A stretch of 64,000 nt of DNA from an uncultured Alphaproteobacteria bacterium (GCA_913046035.1 CAJWSW010000008.1:1-64000); one strand, 5' to 3'. Counted from the first letter of the stretch, positions 1 through 10,319 are shown. Notes: generated by a model from the letters alone, not told the origin. Numbers and translations are program-made.

Positions 1-2
1 CG

Positions 3-692
3 GATGATATCGAGGATTTCCACTGGATGGATCATCCCGACTGGCGCGCAAAGGGTGAACGTATGCATTTGCAGGCCGATTACAAACTGCTAATCGAAAA
101 TTTGCTGGAGCTGTCGCATCTTTCGTATGTGCATGCCAATACCCTCGGGACGGGTGCTGTGGCGGAAGAGCAGATGAAGTTTGAAAGAGATGACCGATCT
201 GTCACTCTCACTCGCTGGATACTCGATTCCCCGGTATCTACTATGTTCCAGAAGCTAGGTGGATTTGCACAGAACGAACACGTCGATCGTTGGCAACATG
301 TGACGTGGACGCCACCGGCATTTGTAAAGTTGGATGTTGGCGCTGCACGAGCGAACACCGGTGCCGTGGACGGTGACAGGTCACAGGGTTTTGGATATCG
401 AAACCTTAACGCGATCACTCCGGAAACGAATAATACAGCTCATTATTTTTGGGCTCAGGCGCGTGATTTTCGCGTCGACGAGAATTGGATTACAGACATG
501 TTTGTCGAAGCAACGAATGAGGCCTTCTCTGAGGATCTTTGGATCATTGGCTTGCAGCAGGAAAATTTAAATAGCGGCAACACGCATCCGAGGGTCGATA
601 TCAATCACGACGGCGCCGCTATTCAGGCTATCCGAATCTTGGAGACCATGATTAAAGAGGAAAATAATCATGCAATCGACGCTGTCGTATAG
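3..692 (+). CDS. Rieske aromatic oxygenase, C-terminal part (5' end outside window)
   Basis: This is the catalytic half of a Rieske non-haem iron oxygenase alpha subunit, the kind that hydroxylates or O-demethylates an aromatic acid. The reading frame is open to the window edge, and the codons before the first ATG (position 27) still match the complete paralogue at 28958, so the Rieske 2Fe-2S domain lies upstream, outside the window. The mononuclear iron motif is visible as ENLLELSHLSYVH, with the two histidine ligands five apart. The residue that is normally the bridging aspartate is glutamate here (LLELSH against LLDLTH in the 28958 paralogue). The family resembles vanillate demethylase oxygenase; the substrate is unknown. 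The converging genes downstream form a separate unit. Confidence 0.85.
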   Translation, partial: DDIEDFHWMDHPDWRAKGERMHLQADYKLLIENLLELSHLSYVHANTLGTGAVAEEQMKFERDDRSVTLTRWILDSPVSTMFQKLGGFAQNEHVDRWQHVTWTPPAFVKLDVGAARANTGAVDGDRSQGFGYRNLNAITPETNNTAHYFWAQARDFRVDENWITDMFVEATNEAFSEDLWIIGLQQENLNSGNTHPRVDINHDGAAIQAIRILETMIKEENNHAIDAVV

Positions 693-715
693 TCAGGCAA
701 CTCCATTGAAGACGT

Positions 716-1591
716 TTAGGTAGGAAGGGCCATAGACCACGACCGATCTTCATTAGCCGGGCTATATGAATTATTTGTTTGATTTGGGTTCCGGTTAACT
801 AAGGGTCGTGCAAAGAGTGGATGTGTAAGCGATCGTACTTCGTGGTTCAGTTTATAAAGAACATTACCAGTATCCAAATCGATTATGTTTTCGAACCTAT
901 ATTGATATTGACTGCTTTCCTCCGTTATCAGACCCCTTGCATTAAGCTTTTCATGGGGAGTAGAAAAATTCGCGATGTAAATTTGAATGTGGTGTCCGTC
1001 AAAGGCAGGAATTTTGCGGTCAATTTCGCGGAAAATAAGTTTTTGCCCTTCTCCAACCTGTACCCTCGCAACCACACCCCGAAAATTGACGGTTTCCGAG
1101 GGTGCTGAAATGATTTCTTGATAGAACTGAGCAATACCCTTAGCTGAATTTTTCGGAACGTCGAACTCAATGTACGCAATGCCGAGGGCCATTCTGCCGA
1201 ACCGTTTCCCTGGTGAGTATATCCGAAAACGGTTTCCCCACGGGCAGGTAGCGGACACAAAACTCTTGTCCGACTTGAATGAAAACTTGGTGTCTTTCAA
1301 TTGCCCCTCTATGCTCCTGAGCCGGTCAAGTAATTTGCGCCTTTCCGGGATCACCAGGCCTATCGTCCCCCGTATCACGAGCGGGTCTCTTGTCGGCAGG
1401 TGAAACTGGTTTCGCCCGATGTTGACCCACATATTTGCCACGCTTGTAACAAGATATGGGTCCCGTGTGAGACCAAGTCCCGAAATGTAAAAAAGCGTCG
1501 CAAGTCGTTGGTCTGGGACGCAGAGATTGATGTGTTCGAGTGCGATAACGTTACCGATATCCTCCAGTCGTCGATTGAAATTTTCTTCCAT
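716..1591 (-). CDS. VOC-superfamily (glyoxalase/extradiol dioxygenase-like) protein
   Basis: A 291-residue protein with two vicinal-oxygen-chelate modules: the first starts near residue 15 (IALEHINLCVPD), the second near residue 137 (GIAYIEFDVPK). Such proteins bind a metal and act as dioxygenases, isomerases or lyases, but many have lost the metal site. I cannot assign a full set of His/Glu ligands, so the reaction is open. It lies 24 bp after the HpcH/HpaI aldolase gene on the same strand and is probably co-transcribed with it, which suggests a role in organic-acid or aromatic catabolism. The C-terminal 40 residues are polar and look disordered. Confidence 0.7.
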   Translation of the reverse strand: MEENFNRRLEDIGNVIALEHINLCVPDQRLATLFYISGLGLTRDPYLVTSVANMWVNIGRNQFHLPTRDPLVIRGTIGLVIPERRKLLDRLRSIEGQLKDTKFSFKSDKSFVSATCPWGNRFRIYSPGKRFGRMALGIAYIEFDVPKNSAKGIAQFYQEIISAPSETVNFRGVVARVQVGEGQKLIFREIDRKIPAFDGHHIQIYIANFSTPHEKLNARGLITEESSQYQYRFENIIDLDTGNVLYKLNHEVRSLTHPLFARPLVNRNPNQTNNSYSPANEDRSWSMALPT

Positions 1592-1615
1592 TTTTCTTGT
1601 ATCCCTCTGCCAGTC

Positions 1616-2383
1616 TCATCCCCGAGTAAGTTTTGTACTGGCCAGCATTGCATTTGCGCTTGCCAGCATGTGTCGGAAATCGCTCGAAAGAGTTACTAAA
1701 TCAAAGCCCTTTTCCAACATATCATTCGCATAGTCAGAAGACATCGCATGTATGCCCGCCTTAATACCGTGCCGATGGCAAGCCTCAAGCGTTTGCTCGA
1801 TCCGATTCATCACATCCGGTGCGCGTTGATCGCCGCCAGGACTACCGCCAATTGATACTGACAAGTCGGATGGGCCTATATACACAGCGTCTAGCCCTGG
1901 CACGGAACAGATCCCGTTCAGATTGTCCACAGCCTCCTGGGTTTCGATCATAGCAAATGTAAGGATCGTTTTGTCCGCATGCTCATGATAATCCGTTCCG
2001 GCATAAAATACTGCTCGTATCGGTCCTGTGGAGCGGTATCCCCTTGGCGCATATCTACAGGCACCGACGAAACTTTCGCATTCAGCTGCCGTATTTATCA
2101 TTGGGCAAATGATGCCGTACGCACCGGCATCCAGTGATTTCATGATAATCGCTGGGTCATTCCAAGGAACACGGACCATCGGCGCGGGATCATAGCGAGT
2201 TATACCTTGCAACATTGGTAACAGATCGCTGTAGTCATTAACCCCGTGTTGCATATCGATGGTCACGCCATCCCAGCCAAGGGATGCCATTACCTCTGCT
2301 GTGAAAGAGCCGGGAGTACTGAGAAATATATTCACAGCCGCTTGGCCTGCATTCCATTTTTCGATAATTTTGTTCGGTCGCAT
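1616..2383 (-). CDS. HpcH/HpaI family aldolase
   Basis: A 255-residue class II (divalent metal) aldolase of the HpcH/HpaI family, which cleaves 4-hydroxy-2-oxo acids to pyruvate and an aldehyde. Family features seen are GVTIDMQHG (about residues 35-43), the metal-ligand region MIETQEAVDNLNGI in mid-protein, and YIGPSDLSVSIG. The length is normal for the family. The start has AAGGTGAAGG directly upstream. It leads a two-gene minus-strand operon with the VOC gene and faces away from the EamA exporter at 2425. A role in breaking down a ring-cleavage product is likely from context, but the substrate cannot be read from sequence. Confidence 0.88.
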   Translation of the reverse strand: MRPNKIIEKWNAGQAAVNIFLSTPGSFTAEVMASLGWDGVTIDMQHGVNDYSDLLPMLQGITRYDPAPMVRVPWNDPAIIMKSLDAGAYGIICPMINTAAECESFVGACRYAPRGYRSTGPIRAVFYAGTDYHEHADKTILTFAMIETQEAVDNLNGICSVPGLDAVYIGPSDLSVSIGGSPGGDQRAPDVMNRIEQTLEACHRHGIKAGIHAMSSDYANDMLEKGFDLVTLSSDFRHMLASANAMLASTKLTRG

Positions 2384-2424
2384 CCTTCACCTTTCCATAA
2401 TTTTGTTCTGTCTAACACGGTTAG

Positions 2425-3414
2425 ATGGTGTTGAGGGAGAGGGGTGAAAACGATGATTTGACGCGAAGCAAATCACCCGTGTATTTGGGCAATATGCAGA
2501 TTAAAAATCCAATTCGAATGATTGAAGAAATGGAGGGCATGTCGCCGACCTTACGAGGTATAATCTTAACGATAGCATCCGGGGCGTTTTTTGCGACAAT
2601 GCATGGGTCGGTTCGGCTGTTGTCCCAGGATCTTGATGCGATGGAAATTGCCTTCTTTCGTGCTTTTTTTGGGTTTTTGTTCTTTGCACCCATTCTATTG
2701 CGCTCTCGATTGGCTGTCCTCCGCACAACACGACTGCCATTGCATCTACTTCGTGGTCTATTCAATGGCGCATCTTTATTGTTATGGTTTACCGCCCTTA
2801 GTATGGTGCCTCTTGGTGATGCGACAGCACTTGCACTCATGGGACCGTTGTTCGTTGCTATAGGCGCAATTTTCATCTTACGGGAAAATGTGGGGGGCGC
2901 ACGCTGGGTCACCCTTGCGATAGGATTTGCAGGGGCCCTCGTGATCGTTCGTCCGGGGTTTCAAGAAATTAACCTTGGGATGATGCTGATTATTATATCC
3001 ATGCTTTGCGTAACCTGTTCAAAGCTGATTGCAAAGTCCCTGTCCCGAACGGATCAGCCATCTACAATAGTCGCCTATTTGTCGCTTACCATGATGCTTC
3101 CCTCTGGCGTGGCGCTTTTTTTCGTATGGGAGACGCCGACGGTTACCCAGCTTCTGTTCATGGTGATTATCGGTTTTCTTGGAAGTTGCGGCCACATGTT
3201 GCTCACCACAGCTTATAAAATCGCTGATATATCCGCTGTGGAGCCGGTGGTTTTCTCGCGACTTGTATGGGCGGCAGTCGTTGGATGGTTTATGTTTGCC
3301 GAATTCCCGGGTCCCTGGATTTGGGTGGGAAGCGCCTTGATAGTAGCCGCTTCAACCTGCCTAGCGCGGTATGACGCAGGTAGTCGGAAAATTCCGGAAA
3401 CATCCTCTAAATAG
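2425..3414 (+). CDS. EamA/DMT-family inner-membrane transporter
   Basis: A 329-residue drug/metabolite transporter with two EamA repeats and about ten hydrophobic segments from residue 40 to the C-terminus (for example [17 protein letters not shown] and [13 protein letters not shown]). These proteins usually export amino acids, metabolites or drugs. The first 35 residues are polar and atypical, and no clear ribosome-binding site precedes position 2425. A start at 2494, 2530 or 2539 would place the first membrane helix at the usual distance from the N-terminus. The 3' end overlaps the end of purD by 8 bp in convergent orientation. The substrate is unknown. Confidence 0.85.
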   Translation: MVLRERGENDDLTRSKSPVYLGNMQIKNPIRMIEEMEGMSPTLRGIILTIASGAFFATMHGSVRLLSQDLDAMEIAFFRAFFGFLFFAPILLRSRLAVLRTTRLPLHLLRGLFNGASLLLWFTALSMVPLGDATALALMGPLFVAIGAIFILRENVGGARWVTLAIGFAGALVIVRPGFQEINLGMMLIIISMLCVTCSKLIAKSLSRTDQPSTIVAYLSLTMMLPSGVALFFVWETPTVTQLLFMVIIGFLGSCGHMLLTTAYKIADISAVEPVVFSRLVWAAVVGWFMFAEFPGPWIWVGSALIVAASTCLARYDAGSRKIPETSSK

Positions 3415-4675
3415 CCTGCCAGCCGATATCTCGCCGGCAGAACCCGCCGGGCCAGTCAATTCGGTCCACTGCTTTATATGCCCTTTTTTGTGCTTCTGCG
3501 ATTGTTGAACCGTTAGCGGTCACATTAAGGACGCGTCCACCTAATGCAACAATTTCGCCATTGTTCCCTGTTCCAGTCCCAGCATGAAATATCAACGTCC
3601 CCGCAACTTTTCCAGCACCTTCAAGACCATTGATGACGGAACCCTTTTCGTAAGCAGACGGGTAACCATTGCTCGCCATGACCACCGTGAGGGCCGCCTC
3701 ATCAAACCAGCGCAAGTCGAAATCTTTCAACTCGCCATCGCATGTCGCAATCAGAGCTGGTACGAGATCTGACATCAATCGTGTCATTAGTACCTGGCAC
3801 TCGGGATCGCCAAAACGAACATTGTATTCGATTAGTTTAGGGCCTTGGTTCGTTAGCATAAGACCTGCGTACAAAACGCCATGATAGGGTTTTCCATCGG
3901 CTTTCATTCCAGCCACGGTCGGTAGAATTATTTTGTCCATAACTAAATTTGTTATTTCGTCTGTAACAGCTGGCGCTGGGGAATAGGCCCCCATGCCACC
4001 CGTGTTTGGTCCCGTGTCCTTATCGCCGACGCGTTTGTGATCCTGCGCGGAGGCCAACGGCAAGGCATTTTCTCCATCTACGAGCGCGAAAAAACTTGCC
4101 TCCACGCCTTCCAAAAACTCTTCGATTACGATTTCGGCACCGGCATTACCAAATGCTGCTGCCGTGAGCATGCTGTCAACAGCTTCATGCGCCTCCGTAA
4201 TGGTTTGGCAAACGATTACGCCTTTACCAGCTGCTAGTCCATCGGCTTTTACAACAATTGGCGCACCGCGGACGTCGATGAATGCTTTAGCCGGACCGCT
4301 CTCAGAGAAACGCCCATATGCGGCTGTGGGAATGTTATGTCGGGTGCATAGGTCTTTCATATAGCCCTTAGAACCCTCTAGCATTGCCGCCTCGGCGCTG
4401 GGGCCGAAGGCTTTTATGCCTTGTTCATTAAGTCGGTCAGCAAGGCCTAAAACAAGCGGCGCTTCTGGTCCGATAACAACAAGATCGACATTTTTTTGAA
4501 TGCAAAATTTCACGATCTTATCGATGTCATTAGTATTGATATCCACGCATTCAGCGTCCTGAGCGATGCCGGCATTACCCGGGGCGCACCAGATTTTATC
4601 GACTAGTGGAGACCCGGCAATCGTCCAGCATAGCGCATGCTCTCGTCCACCCCCTCCAACGACTAGAACTTTCAT
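3407..4675 (-). CDS. purD: Phosphoribosylamine-glycine ligase (GARS)
   Basis: PurD makes glycinamide ribonucleotide from phosphoribosylamine, glycine and ATP, the second step of de novo purine synthesis. The protein starts [17 protein letters not shown], the canonical GARS N-terminus, so I use position 4675 rather than an in-frame ATG 28 codons further out (4759), which would run into xseA. The ATP-grasp core is visible ([58 protein letters not shown]). About 422 residues is normal. It diverges from xseA across about 60-70 bp, a common alphaproteobacterial arrangement. Confidence 0.97.
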   Translation of the reverse strand: MKVLVVGGGGREHALCWTIAGSPLVDKIWCAPGNAGIAQDAECVDINTNDIDKIVKFCIQKNVDLVVIGPEAPLVLGLADRLNEQGIKAFGPSAEAAMLEGSKGYMKDLCTRHNIPTAAYGRFSESGPAKAFIDVRGAPIVVKADGLAAGKGVIVCQTITEAHEAVDSMLTAAAFGNAGAEIVIEEFLEGVEASFFALVDGENALPLASAQDHKRVGDKDTGPNTGGMGAYSPAPAVTDEITNLVMDKIILPTVAGMKADGKPYHGVLYAGLMLTNQGPKLIEYNVRFGDPECQVLMTRLMSDLVPALIATCDGELKDFDLRWFDEAALTVVMASNGYPSAYEKGSVINGLEGAGKVAGTLIFHAGTGTGNNGEIVALGGRVLNVTANGSTIAEAQKRAYKAVDRIDWPGGFCRRDIGWQAI

Positions 4676-4735
4676 TAAATCTGCCTTTGTTTTTATACAG
4701 ATGTGGTTACCATCCGACTCATCTGATGACATAGA

Positions 4736-6301
4736 ATGCGAATCGTCATGGCTGATCAATTCTTCGACTCAAGCGAACGACCCGATCTGGGTAATAATGT
4801 TGCGGAACTCTCGGTAGGAGAAGTTGCGCAGGCAATTAAACGAACTCTGGAAGGCGCCTTTGATCGCGTACGGGTGCGCGGGGAAGTCGGTCGACCAAAT
4901 TACCACGGGTCAGGTCATCTCTATTTTACCCTTAAAGATTCAGATGCTGCGATGGATGCAGTCGCATGGCGGGGAACTGTAGGAAAAATATCCTTGCGGT
5001 TGGAAGAGGGGATGGAGGTGATCGTCACCGGTCGAATCTCTTCGTATGCAAAAAGCTCACGTTATCAAATCGTGGTCGAGTCTGTCGAACTCGCTGGCGA
5101 AGGCGCGTTGCTTAAACTGTTAGAAGACCGTCGCAAAAATCTCCGTGCTGAGGGTTTATTCGATGCTGACGCGAAAAAAGAGATACCCTTTCTACCCAAC
5201 GTTATCGGCGTTGTGACGTCGCCAACCGGTGCCGTGATACGTGACATTCTTCATCGCTTGGAGGATCGCTTTCCTCGCCGCGTTCTTATGTGGCCTGTGC
5301 CCGTCCAGGGAGACGGGGCTGCTCAAAAAATTGCGGCTGCGATCAATGGATTTAATGCTTTAACTGCGAGCGACGAAATACCGCGCCCCGATGTTCTTAT
5401 CGTAGCGCGTGGCGGTGGTAGCTTAGAGGATTTGTGGCAATTCAACGAAGAGGTGGTTGTTCGAGCGGTAGCTAATTCTGACATACCCCTGATTTCAGCT
5501 GTTGGACATGAAACCGACACCACTCTAATAGACTACGCGGCAGATCGCCGCGCTCCGACGCCAACCGCAGCGGCGGAGATGGCGGTGCCGGTTCGTTCGG
5601 AACTGCTAACGCAGGTATTAGATGATGAAAGACGTTTAATTGCCGGCATAAGTCGCCTAATGGATGAACGTCGGAACTATATCGAAGGATTAGCACGCGG
5701 GTTACCGCGACCAACTGTAATACTTGAAGGGGCAATGCAGTCTTTAGATTTTGCAACGGAGCGTGTTGGTCATCTTGCGATCCGAGAAATTGAAAGGTGC
5801 GAAGCGCGGATCGCCGCAGTGGGTTCAAGGTTGCCACACCCAAGAGAGGTGATGACAAAAGCAGAGGCAGAACTTACAGCAAGGATTGAAAAAGTTTCGA
5901 TTGCTATTCGAGCCTTTGTGCGGGAAAGAACGAGCAGTTTTGTGAGCCTTTCCGCCGCCGAAAGACTTAAAGGAGCCATAGAGCGTCAGCGCTTAGACCG
6001 GAGAAATCGGCTTAAGTCCAATATTCAGCTATTAGATAGCCTCTCTTATGAGCGGGTTCTTGACCGCGGATATGCCCTTATTAGAAATGAAAAAGGTGAT
6101 CCAATTATGCGGTCAATCGAAACCAGGCCGCTTCAAAATGTCACCATAGGTTTTTCAGATGGAACCGTTTCGGCAACTATTAATGAAGATAAATTATCCA
6201 GCAAGAAGGAAGCCTCATCACATACGAGAACCAAACAGAGGTCGGTCAAAACGGAGAAAAATCGTTCTCTCTCTCGCGGTGATCAAGGGTCACTTTTCTA
6301 A
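4736..6301 (+). CDS. xseA: Exodeoxyribonuclease VII large subunit
   Basis: The catalytic subunit of exonuclease VII, which degrades single-stranded DNA from both ends to short oligonucleotides. Visible in order are the N-terminal OB fold (about residues 20-120), the catalytic region with [14 protein letters not shown] and [28 protein letters not shown], a long coiled-coil-rich segment, and a basic tail. At 521 residues it is slightly longer than average because of the charged C-terminus. A second ATG at 4748 is an equally good start. The small subunit gene xseB is not in the window. It is divergent from purD and followed after 3 bp by the M23 peptidase gene, so probably co-transcribed. Confidence 0.96.
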   Translation: MRIVMADQFFDSSERPDLGNNVAELSVGEVAQAIKRTLEGAFDRVRVRGEVGRPNYHGSGHLYFTLKDSDAAMDAVAWRGTVGKISLRLEEGMEVIVTGRISSYAKSSRYQIVVESVELAGEGALLKLLEDRRKNLRAEGLFDADAKKEIPFLPNVIGVVTSPTGAVIRDILHRLEDRFPRRVLMWPVPVQGDGAAQKIAAAINGFNALTASDEIPRPDVLIVARGGGSLEDLWQFNEEVVVRAVANSDIPLISAVGHETDTTLIDYAADRRAPTPTAAAEMAVPVRSELLTQVLDDERRLIAGISRLMDERRNYIEGLARGLPRPTVILEGAMQSLDFATERVGHLAIREIERCEARIAAVGSRLPHPREVMTKAEAELTARIEKVSIAIRAFVRERTSSFVSLSAAERLKGAIERQRLDRRNRLKSNIQLLDSLSYERVLDRGYALIRNEKGDPIMRSIETRPLQNVTIGFSDGTVSATINEDKLSSKKEASSHTRTKQRSVKTEKNRSLSRGDQGSLF

Positions 6302-6304
6302 GCT

Positions 6305-7120
6305 ATGCGTTACTTGTTTAGCTGCGTTGTCGTGTTTTGCGCTTTTTCCATTGCTGCATTCGCTAATCCCCTTTCGCTTGAGGGGCATTTTAGCCAAGGG
6401 GGATTGGTTACAGGGCAGACAAGCGCGGGTGCAAAGGTTTCGCTAAATGGGAAGATGGTTAATGTATCGCCTTCTGGGTTGTTCGTATTTGGGTTTGGGC
6501 GAAATGCAGCTGATACGGCGGTCATTGAAATAATTTTGCCCGACGGTTCGCGTGTCAGCCGAGTACTCGAAATTAAACAGCGGAAATATCGGACTCAGAA
6601 GATCAATGGCTTGCCCAAGGAGATGGTTACGCCATCTGCCAAGACTTTAGAGAGGATCAGAGAAGAGGTTCGAAATATCCGCAAGGCGCGGTCCGTATTT
6701 ACAATGGAAAACCATTTTAAATCCGGTTTTATTTGGCCGTCCAAGGGCAGAATTTCCGGTGTTTACGGCAGCCAACGAATTTTGAATGGCCAACCACGTA
6801 GGCCACACTTAGGCGTCGACATAGCAGCCCCTTCTGGAAGTCCGGTTGTTGCGGCCTCTTCCGGTCGGGTGACGCTCGCCGAAAACGATCTTTATTTTAC
6901 TGGCGGCACAATCATTATCCATCACGGTCACGGTCTTTCCACGGTTTACTCTCATTTAAGTGACTTGGTTGTCCAGAAGGGGGATGTCGTTTCGCGAGGA
7001 GACCTCATAGGTAAAATCGGTTCGACGGGACGATCTACCGGCCCTCATCTCGACTGGCGTGTTAACTGGTTTCAAGAACGGCTAGATCCAATGCTATTAG
7101 TCGGTCCGATGCTTAGGTAA
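6305..7120 (+). CDS. Secreted M23 (LytM-type) metallopeptidase-like protein
   Basis: A 271-residue exported protein with a signal peptide at residues 1-20 (cleavage probably after AAFA) and a C-terminal peptidase M23 domain (about 140-262) that would cut peptidoglycan cross-links or activate amidases in the periplasm. The first zinc motif HxxxD is present (H168, D172) and YSHL supplies H217. The usual second motif H-x-H is H-x-D (H248-L-D250), so one expected histidine is aspartate. The gene follows xseA by 3 bp and converges on the lipid A acyltransferase with only 5 bp between them. Confidence 0.88.
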   Translation: MRYLFSCVVVFCAFSIAAFANPLSLEGHFSQGGLVTGQTSAGAKVSLNGKMVNVSPSGLFVFGFGRNAADTAVIEIILPDGSRVSRVLEIKQRKYRTQKINGLPKEMVTPSAKTLERIREEVRNIRKARSVFTMENHFKSGFIWPSKGRISGVYGSQRILNGQPRRPHLGVDIAAPSGSPVVAASSGRVTLAENDLYFTGGTIIIHHGHGLSTVYSHLSDLVVQKGDVVSRGDLIGKIGSTGRSTGPHLDWRVNWFQERLDPMLLVGPMLR

Positions 7121-7125
7121 GAATT

Positions 7126-8043
7126 TTATTTTTTGCGTTTCGGGTTTTTCCCCCACCGTCTGTGGAACCACATCCACTGCTCTGGTCGTTCCGTGATCCA
7201 AGCGCTGAAACGCTCATTGACCCAGGCCATGGTGGCTTTGATATCCGCTTGTCGATCACCGGTGGTCACTGGTGTGCGCGGTTCTTCAACCGTTAGACGA
7301 AAGTTTTTGGCGTTCAATCTTTCCACGCGTACTGGAATCAGCGGTGCATCGTACTTCAATGAAAGCGCCGCGGGTGCGGTGGGCGTCATGGCGTCGATCC
7401 CCAAGAAGGGGACATTTACTCCGTCGTTCATGCGAACATCCACTAACATAATCGTGTGCCGATCGCCTCCAAGGACTTGGGTTAAGCGTCTCGCTCCATC
7501 GCGGCCTTTCATTATGAGTTCTACACCGCTAGCGCGCTGCCACCGACGGACGAGAAAATCAATGAAAGGATTATTAAACGGACGATAAACAACGGTTAGA
7601 GGCAGATCATGCATGCGTGCTGCCAGTGTTACCATCTCCCAGTTACCAATGTGTCCAGCGAGAAGTATTCCGGACTTCCCGCTTACCTTAAGGGCATTGA
7701 GGTGTTCAGCACCAACGATTTCGAGGCGACTTTTTTGATTTTCACGTATCTGATCAAGGCTCCAATAATCGGAAATAACACGGGTGAAATTGTCCCACAC
7801 GCCTCGTACTATTTCTTCCGTCCTGTCAGGCGGTGTCTCGGGCCATACAAGATGGATTCCTTCTCGGATTCTTTTACTAAGCGGTAAACGGGGACCGACT
7901 AATCGGCCGATAAATGCCAACAAGGTGCCGACGCTACCGACAGGAAATTTGTGCAAAATGAAATAGATGGGCCAAGCGAGTGCTATTTCTATGCGGTGTT
8001 GGAGGTTTGGTTTTTGCCAGTATCGGTCGGAGTAATGCTTCAA
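7126..8043 (-). CDS. Lauroyl/myristoyl lipid A acyltransferase (LpxL/HtrB family)
   Basis: A 305-residue inner-membrane acyltransferase that adds a secondary acyl chain to the Kdo-lipid A precursor. The catalytic H-x4-E motif is intact as HIGNWE near residue 130, and the C-terminus carries the RPEQWMWFHRRW signature of the LpxL family. An N-terminal hydrophobic stretch (WPIYFILHKFPVGSV) anchors it. It is the last gene of the minus-strand lipid A operon, 10 bp after lpxK. Sequence alone does not say whether it is the lauroyl or myristoyl transferase. Confidence 0.92.
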   Translation of the reverse strand: MKHYSDRYWQKPNLQHRIEIALAWPIYFILHKFPVGSVGTLLAFIGRLVGPRLPLSKRIREGIHLVWPETPPDRTEEIVRGVWDNFTRVISDYWSLDQIRENQKSRLEIVGAEHLNALKVSGKSGILLAGHIGNWEMVTLAARMHDLPLTVVYRPFNNPFIDFLVRRWQRASGVELIMKGRDGARRLTQVLGGDRHTIMLVDVRMNDGVNVPFLGIDAMTPTAPAALSLKYDAPLIPVRVERLNAKNFRLTVEEPRTPVTTGDRQADIKATMAWVNERFSAWITERPEQWMWFHRRWGKNPKRKK

Positions 8044-8053
8044 AAATAAAACC

Positions 8054-9025
8054 TTATTTTTTTTGAAATGGTGAGAGTAAATCGTCTAAAGCTGCCAGAT
8101 CATCCCAGTCCAGACGGACTTTTAGCGACCTTATCATGCTCTTCGCTTCTTCTGGTATACGGACGAAGTCTTTCTCCGTTGTGACTACAATTGCGTCTGC
8201 TGCGGCTGCTTTATCAATGAGCCGCATGATTTCGTCTTTTGAGAAGTAGTGGTGGTCCGGGAAAGCCGCGATATCAACCAAATCGCATCCCATCCCCGCA
8301 AGAGTTTCAAAAAACTTTTCTGGTTGGCCTATGCCCGCGAAGGCGACGACGGGCGCACCAGAGATGTCGTCGTCCGCGGTTGCTGGAACGAAACGTGCCG
8401 TAAGGATTGGAATATTATTTGGAAGCAACGCTCGTAACGCACTAGAGGCGTCTCCGATCAGCGCAATCGCATGGATGCGCGCAATAGCACTCTCTAAAGG
8501 TTCCCTCATAGGCCCTGAAGGTATTACTCGGCCGTTTCCAAAGCCGTATCGGCTGTCAACAACCAGAATTGACAGGTCTTTATGAATTGTTGGGTTTTGC
8601 AGGCCGTCATCCAAAACGAGCGCATCGATGGTTGAGGTGGCGGCCAATCGCGCCATTTTGACTTTGTCCGCGCCGATCCACGCCGGTGCTACACTGGCAA
8701 GTAATAGGGGCTCGTCACCGACTTCCCGCGCAGAATGGATCGTCGGATCTACACGTGTTGGTTTGTTTATTTTGCCCCCATATCCGCGGCTCAGAAAACC
8801 TGCCGAGACATCTAGCTTCTGGAGGCGCTCCATGACTGCCAAAGCTACTGGGGTCTTGCCTGCGCCACCGGCGACCACATTACCGATACATATTACAGGA
8901 ACACGAACCTTGTAGGGGGTTATGTTCTGTAAGCGCTTTTGCGTGCGCCAGGTCCAGACCCAACTTATAGGCGAGAGGAGGGAGGGGAGGAGGCCGCTGG
9001 TCCGCCAAAATTCACGCGCACGCAT
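8054..9025 (-). CDS. lpxK: Tetraacyldisaccharide 4'-kinase
   Basis: LpxK phosphorylates the 4' position of the lipid A disaccharide on the cytoplasmic side of the inner membrane. The 323-residue protein has the P-loop VVAGGAGKTPVALAVMERL (about residues 49-67), the SRGYGG motif that follows it, VLDDGLQNPT and VVTTEKDFVRIP, all typical of the family. It overlaps the end of the upstream waaA gene by 14 bp, which indicates translational coupling. The acyltransferase gene follows after 10 bp. Confidence 0.96.
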   Translation of the reverse strand: MRAREFWRTSGLLPSLLSPISWVWTWRTQKRLQNITPYKVRVPVICIGNVVAGGAGKTPVALAVMERLQKLDVSAGFLSRGYGGKINKPTRVDPTIHSAREVGDEPLLLASVAPAWIGADKVKMARLAATSTIDALVLDDGLQNPTIHKDLSILVVDSRYGFGNGRVIPSGPMREPLESAIARIHAIALIGDASSALRALLPNNIPILTARFVPATADDDISGAPVVAFAGIGQPEKFFETLAGMGCDLVDIAAFPDHHYFSKDEIMRLIDKAAAADAIVVTTEKDFVRIPEEAKSMIRSLKVRLDWDDLAALDDLLSPFQKK

Positions 9026-10319
9026 TGTTCGCGACTGGGGTGGGTTTAGTGGAAGAGATGCGATTTAGATGCGGATTAATATGGGCAAATACGGCATCTA
9101 AAACATTTTGTTTACCATCCGCTACAGAACGTGCTGCTAATATTCGACGCTGCCGTAGCGTTGAGTTTGAAAGGAGGGTACCTATTTCTAGAGCTAACTC
9201 TTCTGCGGTGTGGACTATGACTGAGGCGCCTGCTGTAAGAAGTTCGCTTTGAACATCTAAGAAATTCTCCATGTGGGGCCCATGAACAATCGCACAACCT
9301 AGCCGTGCTGGTTCGATAGGGTTTTGCCCACCATGAGGTATGAGGGTCCCTCCAACGACAGCAATATCCGTTATACGGAAAAACAAGCCGAGTTCTCCGA
9401 TGGTGTCTCCAAGCAGAAAAGAGATTGAAGCGTCTACAGGATCTGTCTTGCTCCGAACCGACACCGATAGCTTTCTGTCTAAGAGAAGTTGCTCAATGCA
9501 AGCAGCCCTTTCAGGATGGCGCGGTATAATGACAGTGAGTATATCTGGGAAATTTTTGATGAGTATCTCGTGGGCGTCAGCTATGACCTCATCTTCGCCC
9601 GCGTGAGTGCTGAAAACTACCCATCTTGGGCGTCCCGCGATGCTTGCGTCTAGTGCTGTGAGCATTTTTTGATCCGCAGGCAAAGGGGAGGTCGCAAACT
9701 TTAAGTTCCCTGGGCAGGCAACGTTCTTAGCACCAAGCACTCTTAGGCGCCCTGCATCCAGCTCTGTCTGAGCCATGCACAACTCGAAGGTCTCAAGCAG
9801 TCGACGAATCATCCATGGTGCTCTTCTCCAGCCTTGCACAGAGGCCGCCGAGATGCGGGCATTCATGAGGAAAGATGGGATCCTTCTAGATTTAATCTCT
9901 GATAGGACGGTTGGCCAGAACTCAGATTCGACCCATAGGACAAGGTCGGGATGCCAAAAATCCAGAAATCGTTTGACCCAAGGGACTCGGTCGACCGGGA
10001 TGTATTGATGGATTACTGTCGCGGGAAGTCGATGAATAATCAGATGAGCCGAACTGACTGTGCCGGAAGTCATGAGAATTGTGATCTTTGGATATTCGTG
10101 GATTAATCGATCGATAAGGCTCGTCATAGACAAAGATTCGCCGATACTTGCCGCGTGAATCCAAACGAGTGGTCCTTCCGGTCTTGGCCGGGATGCAATA
10201 CCCATTCGCTCATTGAACCGCATGATATCCTCTTTCCCCGATTTCAGTCGGCGGTCGAGGTATCTCCTTATCAACGGGGTGCAAACCCAAGTCATTGCGC
10301 GGTATATGGAAACGCTCAC
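9012..10319 (-). CDS. waaA: 3-deoxy-D-manno-octulosonic acid (Kdo) transferase
   Basis: WaaA (KdtA) adds Kdo to the lipid A precursor, building the inner core of lipopolysaccharide. The 435-residue protein shows PLVWIHAASIGESLS near residue 50, LWVESEFWPTVL, and the C-terminal CMP-Kdo-binding glycosyltransferase part with VVGGTLIPHGGQNPIEPA. It sits in the middle of the lipid A operon, overlapping the DUF374 gene by 4 bp (ATGA) and lpxK by 14 bp. The sequence does not settle whether it adds one or two Kdo residues. Confidence 0.96.
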   Translation of the reverse strand: MSVSIYRAMTWVCTPLIRRYLDRRLKSGKEDIMRFNERMGIASRPRPEGPLVWIHAASIGESLSMTSLIDRLIHEYPKITILMTSGTVSSAHLIIHRLPATVIHQYIPVDRVPWVKRFLDFWHPDLVLWVESEFWPTVLSEIKSRRIPSFLMNARISAASVQGWRRAPWMIRRLLETFELCMAQTELDAGRLRVLGAKNVACPGNLKFATSPLPADQKMLTALDASIAGRPRWVVFSTHAGEDEVIADAHEILIKNFPDILTVIIPRHPERAACIEQLLLDRKLSVSVRSKTDPVDASISFLLGDTIGELGLFFRITDIAVVGGTLIPHGGQNPIEPARLGCAIVHGPHMENFLDVQSELLTAGASVIVHTAEELALEIGTLLSNSTLRQRRILAARSVADGKQNVLDAVFAHINPHLNRISSTKPTPVANNACA

